From an uncultured Collinsella sp. (GTDB lineage: Bacteria > Actinomycetota > Coriobacteriia > Coriobacteriales > Coriobacteriaceae), in NCBI GenBank assembly GCA_902494545.1, contig CABUTP010000025.1, positions 1 through 11,897 of the forward strand: DNA of 11,897 nucleotides, given 5' to 3'. The position numbers and the translations under genes were made by a program. The number at the start of each line of letters is the position of its first letter. Position 1 is the stretch's first letter. This document shows positions 1 to 6,322 of the stretch, in pieces. The notes under the pieces were generated by a model. That model did not search any database and was not told the DNA's origin. It saw nothing but the letters and a program-made list of their open reading frames with translations.

Positions 1-708
1 GCCTACGGACTCGGCTGCAATCTTGTTATCGCGCACGGCCATAATGGCACGGCCGGTACGGCTGCGAACCAGGTTGAGCACGATCACGAGCGCGACCATG
101 ACCAGGATGGCACCGGCAAGGAAGGTCGAGTACGTCGACACGCCCGAGGCGCCCTGGGCGCCCTTGATGATGGCGGTGCCGTCCTCGAGCAGGTGCAGGT
201 CGTCGATCGTAGAGTTGCCCGTGATGTTAAAGATCACGTGCAGGCCGCGGGAGTCGACACCCACGATAAGGCAAGTGACAATCTCTTTGATGATCTCGCC
301 AAAAGCCAGGGTCACGATGGCCAGATAGTCGCCGCTCAGGCGCAGGACCGGGATGCCAATCAAGAAGCCCAAGATGGCAGCGGCGATAGCGCCGACCACG
401 ATGCTGATGATAAGGCGCACCGGATCGGAGGGAACGGCGCTCTCGAGGGCGACCGCGGTGACGATGCCCGTGTAGGCACCGACACTCATAAAGCCCGCAT
501 GGCCCAGCGACAGGTCGCCCGCGATGCCGACGACAAGGTTGAGGGAAATTGCCATGACGATGTAGGCCGTAATAGGAACCAACTGACCAGCGATCATGCG
601 CGGAATCATGTGGTTCGACTGCATAAAGAACACGATGGCGAAGGCCACGATGCACATGGCGTACGTAACAAAGTCGTGACGCGTCTGCTTATCTTTAAGA
701 AACTTCAT
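1..708 (-). CDS. livM: Branched-chain amino acid ABC transporter permease LivM (partial, C-terminus outside window)
   Basis: This is one of the two membrane subunits of a high-affinity leucine/isoleucine/valine importer, pairing with LivH in the cytoplasmic membrane. The 236 visible codons begin MKFLKDKQTRHDFVTYAM and run in frame off the window edge. They show several hydrophobic segments and the family motif GDLSLGHAGF at residues 64-73 (usually GQLSLGHA-). The start of the ATPase-contacting EAA loop, SRTGRAIMAVRDNKIAAESVG region, occupies residues 216-236. Roughly 80-120 residues should be missing, judged from usual LivM lengths. The ATG at 708 is supported by an AGGTGAG ribosome site that overlaps the livH stop codon, with only 9 nt between the genes, so translational coupling is likely. 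It is the third gene of the operon; livG and livF are expected to follow outside the window. Confidence 0.93.
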   Translation of the reverse strand, partial: MKFLKDKQTRHDFVTYAMCIVAFAIVFFMQSNHMIPRMIAGQLVPITAYIVMAISLNLVVGIAGDLSLGHAGFMSVGAYTGIVTAVALESAVPSDPVRLIISIVVGAIAAAILGFLIGIPVLRLSGDYLAIVTLAFGEIIKEIVTCLIVGVDSRGLHVIFNITGNSTIDDLHLLEDGTAIIKGAQGASGVSTYSTFLAGAILVMVALVIVLNLVRSRTGRAIMAVRDNKIAAESVG

Positions 709-717
709 AACGCTCAC

Positions 718-1599
718 CTACACCTTCTCGGGGACGTACTTGCCCAAGAGGCCGGCAGGCTTGACGAGCAGGACGATGATCAAAACACCAAAGACGATGG
801 AGTTGGCAAGGCTCGTGGAAATGTAGGCCTGTGCCATCGCCTCGATGATGCCGATGAGAATGCCGCCGACAAAGGCGCCGGGGATGGAGCCGATGCCACC
901 GAAGACGGCGGCGTCGAAGGCCTTGATGCCAGGCATGGCGCCTGTCGTAGGCTGCAGCACCGGCGAGTAGGAGCACAGCAGCACGCCGGCGATGGCGGCA
1001 AGCGCAGAGCCGATGGCAAACGTCATCGAGATGGTGCGGTTGACGTTGATGCCCATGAGCTGAGCGGCGGCCTTATCCTCGGACACGGCGCGCATGGCCT
1101 TGCCCATCTTGGTCTTACCTGTAAAGAACATCAGGCCGGCCATGATAACCAGGCAGGCGACGATGGTGACGAGCGAGACGGCGCTTACGTTAAACTTGGC
1201 CAAGAACTCCGGCACCGGGAAGGTGACGAGCGAAGTGAAGTTCTTGGGCGTGGCGCCCCACAGAAGCTGCGCGGCGTTCTGCAGGAAGTAAGACACGCCG
1301 ATAGCCGTGAGCAGAACGGCCAGCGGGCCCGCCTGACGCAGCGGCTTGTATGCCAGACCCTCGATGAGAACACCGAGAACGGTGCAGACCACACAAGAGA
1401 GAATTACAGATGCCCAGCCCGGGAGGCCGAGATACGACGTGGCACAGAACGAAACATAGGCACCGACCATGATAACGTCGCCGTGAGCGAAGTTCAGCAT
1501 CTTGGCGATACCGTAGACCATGGTGTAGCCCAACGCGATGATGGCGTAGACGCTGCCCATGGACAGGCCGTTGACCAGGTATTGGATAAAGACCGTCAT
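718..1599 (-). CDS. livH: Branched-chain amino acid ABC transporter permease LivH
   Basis: This is the second membrane subunit of the Liv-type importer. The protein has 293 residues, close to the roughly 300 usual for LivH, and is almost entirely hydrophobic. Family hallmarks are the N-terminal NGLSMGSVYAIIALGYTMVYGI stretch, the LNFAHGD motif that follows it, and the EAA coupling loop (AMRAVSEDKAAAQLMGI, residues 168-184). A glycine-rich FGGIGSIPGAFVGGILIG segment lies near the C-terminus. The frame stays open upstream to 1692. I chose the ATG at 1599 because AAAGGGGG lies 9 nt before it and family homology starts there; the ATG at 1608 would be too close to that purine tract. It lies 139 nt behind the binding-protein gene, with hairpins in the gap, and is tightly coupled to livM. 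Confidence 0.95.
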   Translation of the reverse strand: MTVFIQYLVNGLSMGSVYAIIALGYTMVYGIAKMLNFAHGDVIMVGAYVSFCATSYLGLPGWASVILSCVVCTVLGVLIEGLAYKPLRQAGPLAVLLTAIGVSYFLQNAAQLLWGATPKNFTSLVTFPVPEFLAKFNVSAVSLVTIVACLVIMAGLMFFTGKTKMGKAMRAVSEDKAAAQLMGINVNRTISMTFAIGSALAAIAGVLLCSYSPVLQPTTGAMPGIKAFDAAVFGGIGSIPGAFVGGILIGIIEAMAQAYISTSLANSIVFGVLIIVLLVKPAGLLGKYVPEKV

Positions 1600-1738
1600 G
1601 TTCCACATCCCCCTTTCGAATAGGTTTCCAGTTAATGTATGAAACAGGGACGTTACACTGTCCCTAGATACCAAGCAAGCAGGGAAGGCCAAAACCTCCC
1701 CTGCTTGGGATCAAAACCGCTCTATGTAAGGCGGCCAA
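1600..1738 (-). other. Intercistronic gap between binding-protein gene and livH with two hairpins
   Basis: This 139-nt gap contains no gene. A strong hairpin has arms 1676-1688 and 1695-1707 (12 of 13 pairs) and a 6-nt loop. A second has arms 1646-1651 and 1660-1665 (6 pairs). Read in the operon direction (minus strand), neither is followed by a run of T, so they do not look like simple intrinsic terminators. By analogy with other ABC importers, such a structure could protect the 3' end of the binding-protein message and lower permease expression. That role is inferred. Confidence 0.6.
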
Positions 1739-2926
1739 TTAGGCCTGTACGTACTTGCCGTCGGTGATGACGTACGCCGTGGGCTCCTTCTGGACCTGGC
1801 CCTTATCGTTCCAGGTGAGCTTGCCGGTCAGACCGTCAACGGTAATCTTGAGCATAGCCTTGGACAGCTTCTCGGCGACCTCGGTCGGATCGGCGTCGAC
1901 ACCAAGACCGGCCTCCTTGACGGCCTCGGCCACCGCATGCACGCCGTCGTAGGCGTCGGCGGCAAACTGGTCGGGGGTATCGCCGTACTTATCCTTGTAG
2001 GCGTTGACGAAGTCGGCGTTCTTCTCGTCGTCGGCGGAGAACGGGGTCATGAGCAGCAGGCCCTCGGCAAGGGAGGTGTCGAAGCCCTCCACGCCCAGGA
2101 TGCCGTCCATGCCGTCGCAGCCCATCATCTTGACGTCGTAGCCCATGTCCTTGGCATTTTTGAGCAGGACGGACGCCGGCGTGTAGTAGATCGGCGCAAA
2201 GATCATGGTGGCGCCGGCCTGCTTGGCCTTGGTCAGCTGGTTGGTAAAGCTCGTGGCGGAGTCGTCCTTAAAGGTCTCCTCGTCAACAATCTCGAGCTTG
2301 GACTCAGCGGCCTGAGCCTTAAAGGAATCTGCGATGCCCGAAGAATAGGCGTCGCCGGAGTTATAGAACAGCACGAACTTCTCGTTCGGATACTTCTGGG
2401 CCAGGAACTTGGCAGCGTTGACACCCTGGTTGGGGTCGGTAAAGCAAACCTGGAAGACGCAATCCTTGCCGTCGGTGACGTCCTCGGAGGACGCGGACGG
2501 GGTGATCATGAACGTCTTGGGGTCGTTACCGCACTCGGCGGCAACGGCAACCGACGCACCCGTGGTGGTCGGGCCGACGAGGGCCTGCATGCCCCAGTCG
2601 AGCAGGGTGTTGAAGGCGTTGACGGCCTTCTCGCCGTCGGCCTGGTCATCCTCGGCCTTGCTGGCAAGCGGCAGCTCCTTGGTCGAGAAATCCTTGCAGC
2701 CAAGCTCGACACCCTGGGTAACGGACTTGCCGTAGGACGCGTTGGCGCCGGTCAGCGGGCCGATGGTGCCGATCTTAAACGAAGCGTTGCCCGAAGCGGA
2801 ACCGCTATCGCCGCCGTTGGAGGAGCAGCCAGCTAGAATGGACATCGCCCCCAGACCTGCTGCGCTCGCGATAACGCTCCTGCGATTCATAACAGGGTTC
2901 AATGACTTACCGGTGAGGCTCGACAT
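1739..2926 (-). CDS. livK: Branched-chain amino acid ABC transporter substrate-binding lipoprotein (LivK/LivJ family)
   Basis: This extracellular receptor captures a branched-chain amino acid or similar ligand and delivers it to LivHM. The protein has 395 residues. It has an n-region with a twin arginine (NRRSVIA, Arg15-Arg16), a hydrophobic stretch and the lipobox LAGC with Cys34 as the lipidation site, followed by a Gly/Ser-rich linker. The mature part begins FKIGTIGPLTGANASYGKS, typical of the type I periplasmic-binding fold (Peripla_BP_6). The C-terminus ends AYVITDGKYVQA. The ATG at 2926 has a good AGGAG site 6 nt upstream; the ATG at 2890, just before the twin arginine, has none. First gene of the operon, directly followed by livH and livM. 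Ligand specificity cannot be read from the sequence, so the symbol stands for the family only. Confidence 0.93.
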   Translation of the reverse strand: MSSLTGKSLNPVMNRRSVIASAAGLGAMSILAGCSSNGGDSGSASGNASFKIGTIGPLTGANASYGKSVTQGVELGCKDFSTKELPLASKAEDDQADGEKAVNAFNTLLDWGMQALVGPTTTGASVAVAAECGNDPKTFMITPSASSEDVTDGKDCVFQVCFTDPNQGVNAAKFLAQKYPNEKFVLFYNSGDAYSSGIADSFKAQAAESKLEIVDEETFKDDSATSFTNQLTKAKQAGATMIFAPIYYTPASVLLKNAKDMGYDVKMMGCDGMDGILGVEGFDTSLAEGLLLMTPFSADDEKNADFVNAYKDKYGDTPDQFAADAYDGVHAVAEAVKEAGLGVDADPTEVAEKLSKAMLKITVDGLTGKLTWNDKGQVQKEPTAYVITDGKYVQA

Positions 2927-2947
2927 GCGGCTCTCCTCTCAAATCTC

Positions 2948-2968
2948 GTCGGGTTTCGGTAACCCGAC
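2948..2968 (-). promoter_or_regulatory. Hairpin in the leader of the binding-protein mRNA
   Basis: Arms 2948-2955 and 2961-2968 are an exact 8-bp inverted repeat (GTCGGGTT/AACCCGAC) around a 5-nt loop. It lies about 20 nt upstream of the start codon at 2926 and just ahead of its AGGAG site. A second small hairpin (CGCCG/CGGCG, 2980-2984 and 2989-2993) lies next to it. They may stabilise the message or modulate translation. No known riboswitch is recognised. Confidence 0.45.
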
Positions 2969-3001
2969 AGGCCATCCTTCGCCGTGTTCGGCGTTCGCAA
3001 A

Positions 3002-3042
3002 ATAGTAGACGCTTTAGTTGAGAAAAGTGGCGATTATTTCAA
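3002..3042 (-). promoter_or_regulatory. Candidate promoter region of the liv operon
   Basis: The stretch upstream of the binding-protein gene is clearly AT-richer than its surroundings. On the minus strand a TTGAAA (3042-3037) could serve as a -35 element. The possible -10 hexamers downstream, AACTAA at 3019-3014 with 17-nt spacing and TACTAT at 3007-3002, are both weak. The area overlaps two mutually exclusive inverted repeats: 3016-3021 with 3039-3044, and 3021-3028 with 3042-3049. These could be operator half-sites. The position is only a best guess. Confidence 0.3.
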
Positions 3043-3087
3043 CTTTTCTTTGGATTTGTTCATTTATCCATAATTCTGCGTATTTCT

Positions 3088-3105
3088 ATTACTTTATGCA
3101 GTAAT
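3088..3105. promoter_or_regulatory. 18-bp dyad, possible operator
   Basis: ATTACT (3088-3093) and AGTAAT (3100-3105) form a perfect 6-bp dyad around a 6-nt AT-rich centre, TTATGC. It is in the AT-rich gap between the liv operon and the remnant gene, upstream of the possible operon promoter. This size and symmetry suit a dimeric regulator. I cannot assign it to a known regulator. Confidence 0.3.
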
Positions 3106-3197
3106 GCCACTTTATTGTGTGAAAGCAATGTTTCGATTCTATTACAAGCGTCCTTGCCCTGAATACAACGGCTTCACCTGTCGTGTTTTATACACTC

Positions 3198-3541
3198 TTA
3201 GGCGGCGATGTACTTGCCGTCCTGAATCACATAGGCGGTAGCGGGCTTTTCAACCTGGCCCTCGTCGTTCCACGTCAGCTCGCCCGTCAGGCCCTCGATC
3301 TTGATCTTGCGCATGGCCTTGGTGAGCTGGTTGGTAAAGCTCGTGGAAGAATCGTCCTTAAAGGTCTCGGTATCAACGATATCAAGCTTGGACGCCTTGG
3401 CCTGCTCGGCAAAGGTGTCGGCAACGCCCGAGCTGTACGTATCGCCGGAGTTGTAGAACAGGGCGATCTTGGCGTCTGCATACTTCTCAGCCAAGAACTT
3501 CGCGGCGCTGGCGCCCATGGTGGGATCGGTGAAGCAAACCT
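3198..3541 (-). pseudogene. Remnant of a second branched-chain amino acid binding-protein gene (5' truncated, internal deletion)
   Basis: The reading frame matches the C-terminal half of the intact binding protein encoded at 1739-2926, at roughly 70% identity by hand count. It first matches that protein's residues 160-234 (VCFTDP to TNQLTKA). It then jumps straight to residue 358 onward (M-KI--GLTG-LTWND-GQV) and ends AYVIQDGKYIAA. The 123 codons between, and the first 159 residues including signal peptide and lipobox, are gone. The frame can be opened only from a TTG at 3551, with no ribosome site, into four residues (MRHK) unlike the family. The break falls at 3541, and the internal junction at 3316-3322 on a gccttgg heptamer that the intact paralogue carries at both corresponding points. 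No functional protein is expected. The sequence divergence indicates an old paralogue, not a fresh duplication. Confidence 0.88.
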
Positions 3542-3675
3542 TATGGCGCAAACATTGACAGTTTGTTACCGAAGCTCGTTTGTAGCGAGCATGTTTCCAA
3601 TGTTTCCGCAGCGTTTCGAGGGTGCCGTTTTGTGCGACTCCTGTTGCCTGGCGAGCACGCGCCCTCGGTTCACGC

Positions 3676-3681
3676 TAGAAT
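3676..3681 (+). promoter_or_regulatory. hom: Candidate -10 element for hom
   Basis: TAGAAT matches five of six positions of the TATAAT consensus and would place the transcript start near 3688, about 48 nt before the hom ATG. No good -35 hexamer lies 16-18 nt upstream. A perfect TTGACA exists much further up at 3555-3560, but has no convincing -10 at the right distance. The rest of 3552-3735 holds a short tandem repeat (ATGTTTCC at 3591-3598 and 3600-3607) and no gene. Confidence 0.3.
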
Positions 3682-3735
3682 GCACTCAACCTTTAAGCGG
3701 TTAATCCATCCATAAGATGCACGAAGGAGCTATCT

Positions 3736-5079
3736 ATGAGCGAACCCCTGCGCACCGTGAACGTCGGTCTGATCGGCCTGGGAACCGTCGGCGGCGGCGT
3801 GGCCCGTCTGATCAAGAGCCACCACGATGAGTACCTGGCAGCCTACGGCATCGACCTTAAGCTGACCCGCGCCTGCGCGCTTGCTTGGGAGCAGGCCGAG
3901 GCAGCCGGTATTGAGCGTGAGGCCTTTACGAGCGACTGGCACGACGTCGTCACCGACCCCGCCGTCGACATCGTCGTCGAGCTGATCGGCGGCGAGCACC
4001 CCGCGACCGAGATCTTTACCACCGCCTTCGAGAACGGCAAGCACGTCGTCTCTGCCAACAAGGCCCTGCTGGGCCGTCATGTCGAGACGCTCGCCGAGAA
4101 GGCGCGCGCATGCGGCGTGCAGATTAAGTGCGAGGCCAGCTGCGGCGGCGGCATCCCCATCGTGAGCACGCTCGAGCACGACTTGGTGGGCAACAAGATC
4201 TTGACCATCGCCGGCATTCTCAACGGCACCACCAACTACATCCTGTCGCGCATGGACGCCGAGGGCGCCGATTACGCCGACGTGCTTGCCGACGCGCAGG
4301 CCAAGGGCTATGCCGAAGCCGACCCGTCCGCCGACGTCGACGGCTTCGACGCCGCCAGCAAGACGGCCATCCTCGCCTCCATCGGCTTTGGCACCCGCGT
4401 TACCACCGACGATGTGTACCAGCAGGGCATCCGTACCATCGGCGCCGAGGACATCGCCCAGGCCCGCGAGCTCGGCTACACCATTAAGCTGCTCGGCATC
4501 GCCCGCAACACCGACGCCGGCGTCGACGTCCGCGTGCATCCCACGCTGATCCCCGCCGACCACATGCTTGCCAAGGTCAACGGCGCCATGAACGCTGTCT
4601 ACGTGGTAGGCGACGCCGTGGGCGAGACCATGTTCTACGGTGCCGGCGCAGGCTCCTTCCCCACCGCGAGCGCCGTCGTGGGCGATATCCTGTCGCTCTC
4701 CGAGCAGATCAGCCGCGGCGTGGCTCCGCTGCCCGAGCTTGAGCCCTATGGTCACAACCTCGCCTTTAAGCCCATGGACGAGCTCCAGACCAAGTACTAT
4801 GTGCGCCTGAAGGTCGCCGACCGCGTGGGCGCCCTGTCCGAGACGGTCGATATCTTTGCCAAGCACAACATCTCGATCTCGCTCATCAACCAGGTCGAGG
4901 ACGGCAAGTCGGGCGCTAGCGATACCTGCTCGGTCATCTTCCTGACGCACCGCGCGCTCGAGAAGGACGTCCAGGCTGCCGCCGCCGAGCTTGCCAGCGT
5001 CAACTGCGTGGCCGAGGTCGCCAACGTCCTGCGCATCGAGGACGTCGAGGCCTGGACCGAAGGCGTCATGGCCAACTAA
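3736..5079 (+). CDS. hom: Homoserine dehydrogenase with C-terminal ACT domain
   Basis: This cytoplasmic enzyme reduces L-aspartate 4-semialdehyde to L-homoserine with NAD(P)H, the branch point to threonine and methionine. The 447-residue length is typical of the monofunctional bacterial form. The N-terminal Rossmann motif GLIGLGTVGGGV occupies residues 11-22, and SANKALL carries the conserved Lys109. The family signature, from AQAKGYAEADP to DVDGFDAASK (residues 187-209), includes the catalytic-site residues Asp205 and Lys209. A C-terminal ACT domain, about residues 354-435 (YYVRLKVADRVGALSETV...), is the usual site of threonine feedback inhibition in this family. GAAGGAG 6 nt before the ATG fixes the start. 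It appears to be a single-gene unit, with a broken gene upstream and a terminator 31 nt after the stop; no thrB or thrC is adjacent. Confidence 0.97.
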   Translation: MSEPLRTVNVGLIGLGTVGGGVARLIKSHHDEYLAAYGIDLKLTRACALAWEQAEAAGIEREAFTSDWHDVVTDPAVDIVVELIGGEHPATEIFTTAFENGKHVVSANKALLGRHVETLAEKARACGVQIKCEASCGGGIPIVSTLEHDLVGNKILTIAGILNGTTNYILSRMDAEGADYADVLADAQAKGYAEADPSADVDGFDAASKTAILASIGFGTRVTTDDVYQQGIRTIGAEDIAQARELGYTIKLLGIARNTDAGVDVRVHPTLIPADHMLAKVNGAMNAVYVVGDAVGETMFYGAGAGSFPTASAVVGDILSLSEQISRGVAPLPELEPYGHNLAFKPMDELQTKYYVRLKVADRVGALSETVDIFAKHNISISLINQVEDGKSGASDTCSVIFLTHRALEKDVQAAAAELASVNCVAEVANVLRIEDVEAWTEGVMAN

Positions 5080-5110
5080 CCCATCAGTCGCCTAGCAATA
5101 CGCGCTTTGA

Positions 5111-5146
5111 GGGCTCCCGTCCGATGTGGGACGGGAGCCCTTTTGT
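5111..5146 (+). terminator. Intrinsic terminator of hom
   Basis: A perfect 12-bp inverted repeat (GGGCTCCCGTCC at 5111-5122, complement at 5129-5140) around a 6-nt loop is followed directly by TTTTGT. It lies 31 nt after the hom stop codon. Confidence 0.93.
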
Positions 5147-5293
5147 CTCCTGCCCCAAGCACAACGGCAGAGCAAATTTGCGCGAGCCGCTCATCGGTAA
5201 CGCGGGCTACCGTTCACCGATATGCAAACGCGGCCGATTCCGGCTACCGCTACGCTGTGCTGCGTACGTCCACCCCCGAAGAATGGAGGCACC

Positions 5294-6043
5294 ATGTTGC
5301 TCGAGGGCAAGAAAGCAATCGTCACCGGAGGCACGCGCGGTATCGGCTATGCCATCGCCTGCCGTTTTATCGAGGAGGGTGCCGCCGTCACCGTCTTTGG
5401 CTCGCGTCAGGAGACTGCCGATGCAGCCGTTGAGAAGCTGGCAGCCGTCTATCCCGACGCCAAGGTCTGGGGTCGTTCCTGCGATCTCACCTCGCTCGAG
5501 GCCGTGACTGAGGCCTTTACACAGGCTGCAGCCGACATGGGCGGTCTCGATACGGTCGTCAACAACGCCGGAATCTCCCAGCGCTCGCCCCTTTTGGACT
5601 ATACAGCCGAGGAGTTCGCCAAAGTTATGGACCTCAACGTCGTCGCCGTCTTTAACGGTCACCAGGCGGCCGCCAAGATTATGACCGAGGCCGACCACGG
5701 CGGCACCATCACCACCACGAGCTCGATGGTCGCCAAGTACGGCCAGCCCTCTGGCGTCGGCTACCCCACGTCCAAGTTTGCCGTCAACGGAATGGTCCAG
5801 TCGCTCTCGCGCGAGCTCGCCCCCATGGGTATTCGCGTCAACGCCGTCGCCCCAGGCGTAACCAAGACCGATATGGTCGCCAACCTGCCCGAAGAGGTCA
5901 TCAAGCCCATCATCGCCACCATTCCGCTCGGCCGCATGGGTGAACCCGAGGACGTCGCCAACGCCTTCGTCTTCCTGGCGAGCGACATGTCCTCCTACGT
6001 CACGGGCGCCGTACTCCCCGTCGACGGAGCCGCGCGCTCCTAA
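5294..6043 (+). CDS. Short-chain dehydrogenase/reductase resembling BaiA-type 3alpha-hydroxysteroid dehydrogenase
   Basis: This is a 249-residue classical SDR oxidoreductase, cytoplasmic and probably tetrameric like its family. The nucleotide-binding motif TGGTRGIG spans residues 11-18, with NNAG at 90-93. The catalytic set is Ser144, Tyr157 and Lys161 (YPTSK), and the C-terminus has FLASDMSSYVTGAVLPVDGA. Length, catalytic numbering and segments such as VTVFG, DLTS, VFNG, SGVGYP-SK and VAPGV match my memory of BaiA from bile-acid 7-dehydroxylating clostridia. FabG-like 3-oxoacyl-ACP reductase is the main alternative. Ser37-Arg38 after the second beta strand suggests NADP(H) use. The frame is open from 5222, but the ATG at 5294 follows GGAGG by 4 nt and gives the standard SDR N-terminus (MLLEGKKAIVTGG). 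It is monocistronic between two terminators, so context does not name its substrate. Confidence 0.9.
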   Translation: MLLEGKKAIVTGGTRGIGYAIACRFIEEGAAVTVFGSRQETADAAVEKLAAVYPDAKVWGRSCDLTSLEAVTEAFTQAAADMGGLDTVVNNAGISQRSPLLDYTAEEFAKVMDLNVVAVFNGHQAAAKIMTEADHGGTITTTSSMVAKYGQPSGVGYPTSKFAVNGMVQSLSRELAPMGIRVNAVAPGVTKTDMVANLPEEVIKPIIATIPLGRMGEPEDVANAFVFLASDMSSYVTGAVLPVDGAARS

Positions 6044-6088
6044 GGGGCCACAAGCCTCAACTCCTAGCCTCAACATTGTCCAACGCAA

Positions 6089-6135
6089 AAGGCGCGCTGC
6101 CTGCATCAACCGCTGGCAGCGCGCCTTCTTTTATT
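6089..6135. terminator. Terminator of the SDR gene, possibly bidirectional
   Basis: A perfect 13-bp inverted repeat (arms 6089-6101 and 6115-6127) encloses a 13-nt loop. On the plus strand it is followed by CTTTTATT. On the minus strand the GC-rich stem runs into TTTTGCG, so it could also stop transcription arriving from the convergent antiporter gene. Confidence 0.88.
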
Positions 6136-6138
6136 TGG

Positions 6139-6311
6139 GCGGAAACCGTATCCCGGTTTTCTAGCTCAGAACGGGACACGGCTTCCCCTGAGCCCTCTCG
6201 CGGAAACTGTGTCCCGTTTTGGACACCAATTCCGGGATGCACTTTCCGCAACGGGCCTCTCGCGGAAACTGCGTCCCATTCTGCGCGTCTATTCCGGGAT
6301 GCATTTTCCGC
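6139..6311. repeat. Cluster of three 50-bp imperfect palindromes, period 61-62 bp
   Basis: Three units lie at 6139-6188, 6200-6249 and 6262-6311, each exactly 50 bp. Each has 17-nt arms pairing at 14 of 17 positions around a 16-nt centre. Arm consensus is roughly GCGGAAACTGTGTCCCG. Units 2 and 3 agree at 41 of 50 positions. Unit 1 fits better inverted (36 of 50) than direct (31 of 50), so it looks flipped. The 11-12 nt spacers both end in CCTCTC. The cluster fills the gap between the convergent SDR and antiporter genes and resembles REP/BIME-type extragenic palindromes. No gene lies here. The counts were made by eye. Confidence 0.88.
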
Positions 6312-6322
6312 AGCGGCGTTGG

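Noticed and set aside
193..1623. A 476-codon plus-strand frame opposite livM and livH
   Set aside because: The translation is a biased Asp/His/Gly/Arg-rich sequence typical of an antisense shadow, and the minus strand has clear permease homology.
1937..2836. A 299-codon plus-strand frame opposite the binding-protein gene
   Set aside because: Gly/Val/Leu-rich shadow with no motifs; the lipoprotein on the minus strand is well supported.
3730..4950. A 406-codon minus-strand frame opposite hom
   Set aside because: Composition is that of an antisense shadow, and hom has all family motifs on the other strand.
5172..5221. Small palindrome GCAAATTTGC and weak dyad ATCGGT/ACCGAT upstream of the SDR gene
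   Set aside because: Short, and not aligned with any recognisable promoter. I see no convincing -35/-10 pair between 5147 and 5293, although the SDR gene must be transcribed from somewhere in it.
6139..6311. CRISPR array reading of the repeated units
   Set aside because: Only three units, each fully palindromic, with 11-12 nt spacers that share sequence, one unit inverted, and no cas genes. This does not fit CRISPR.
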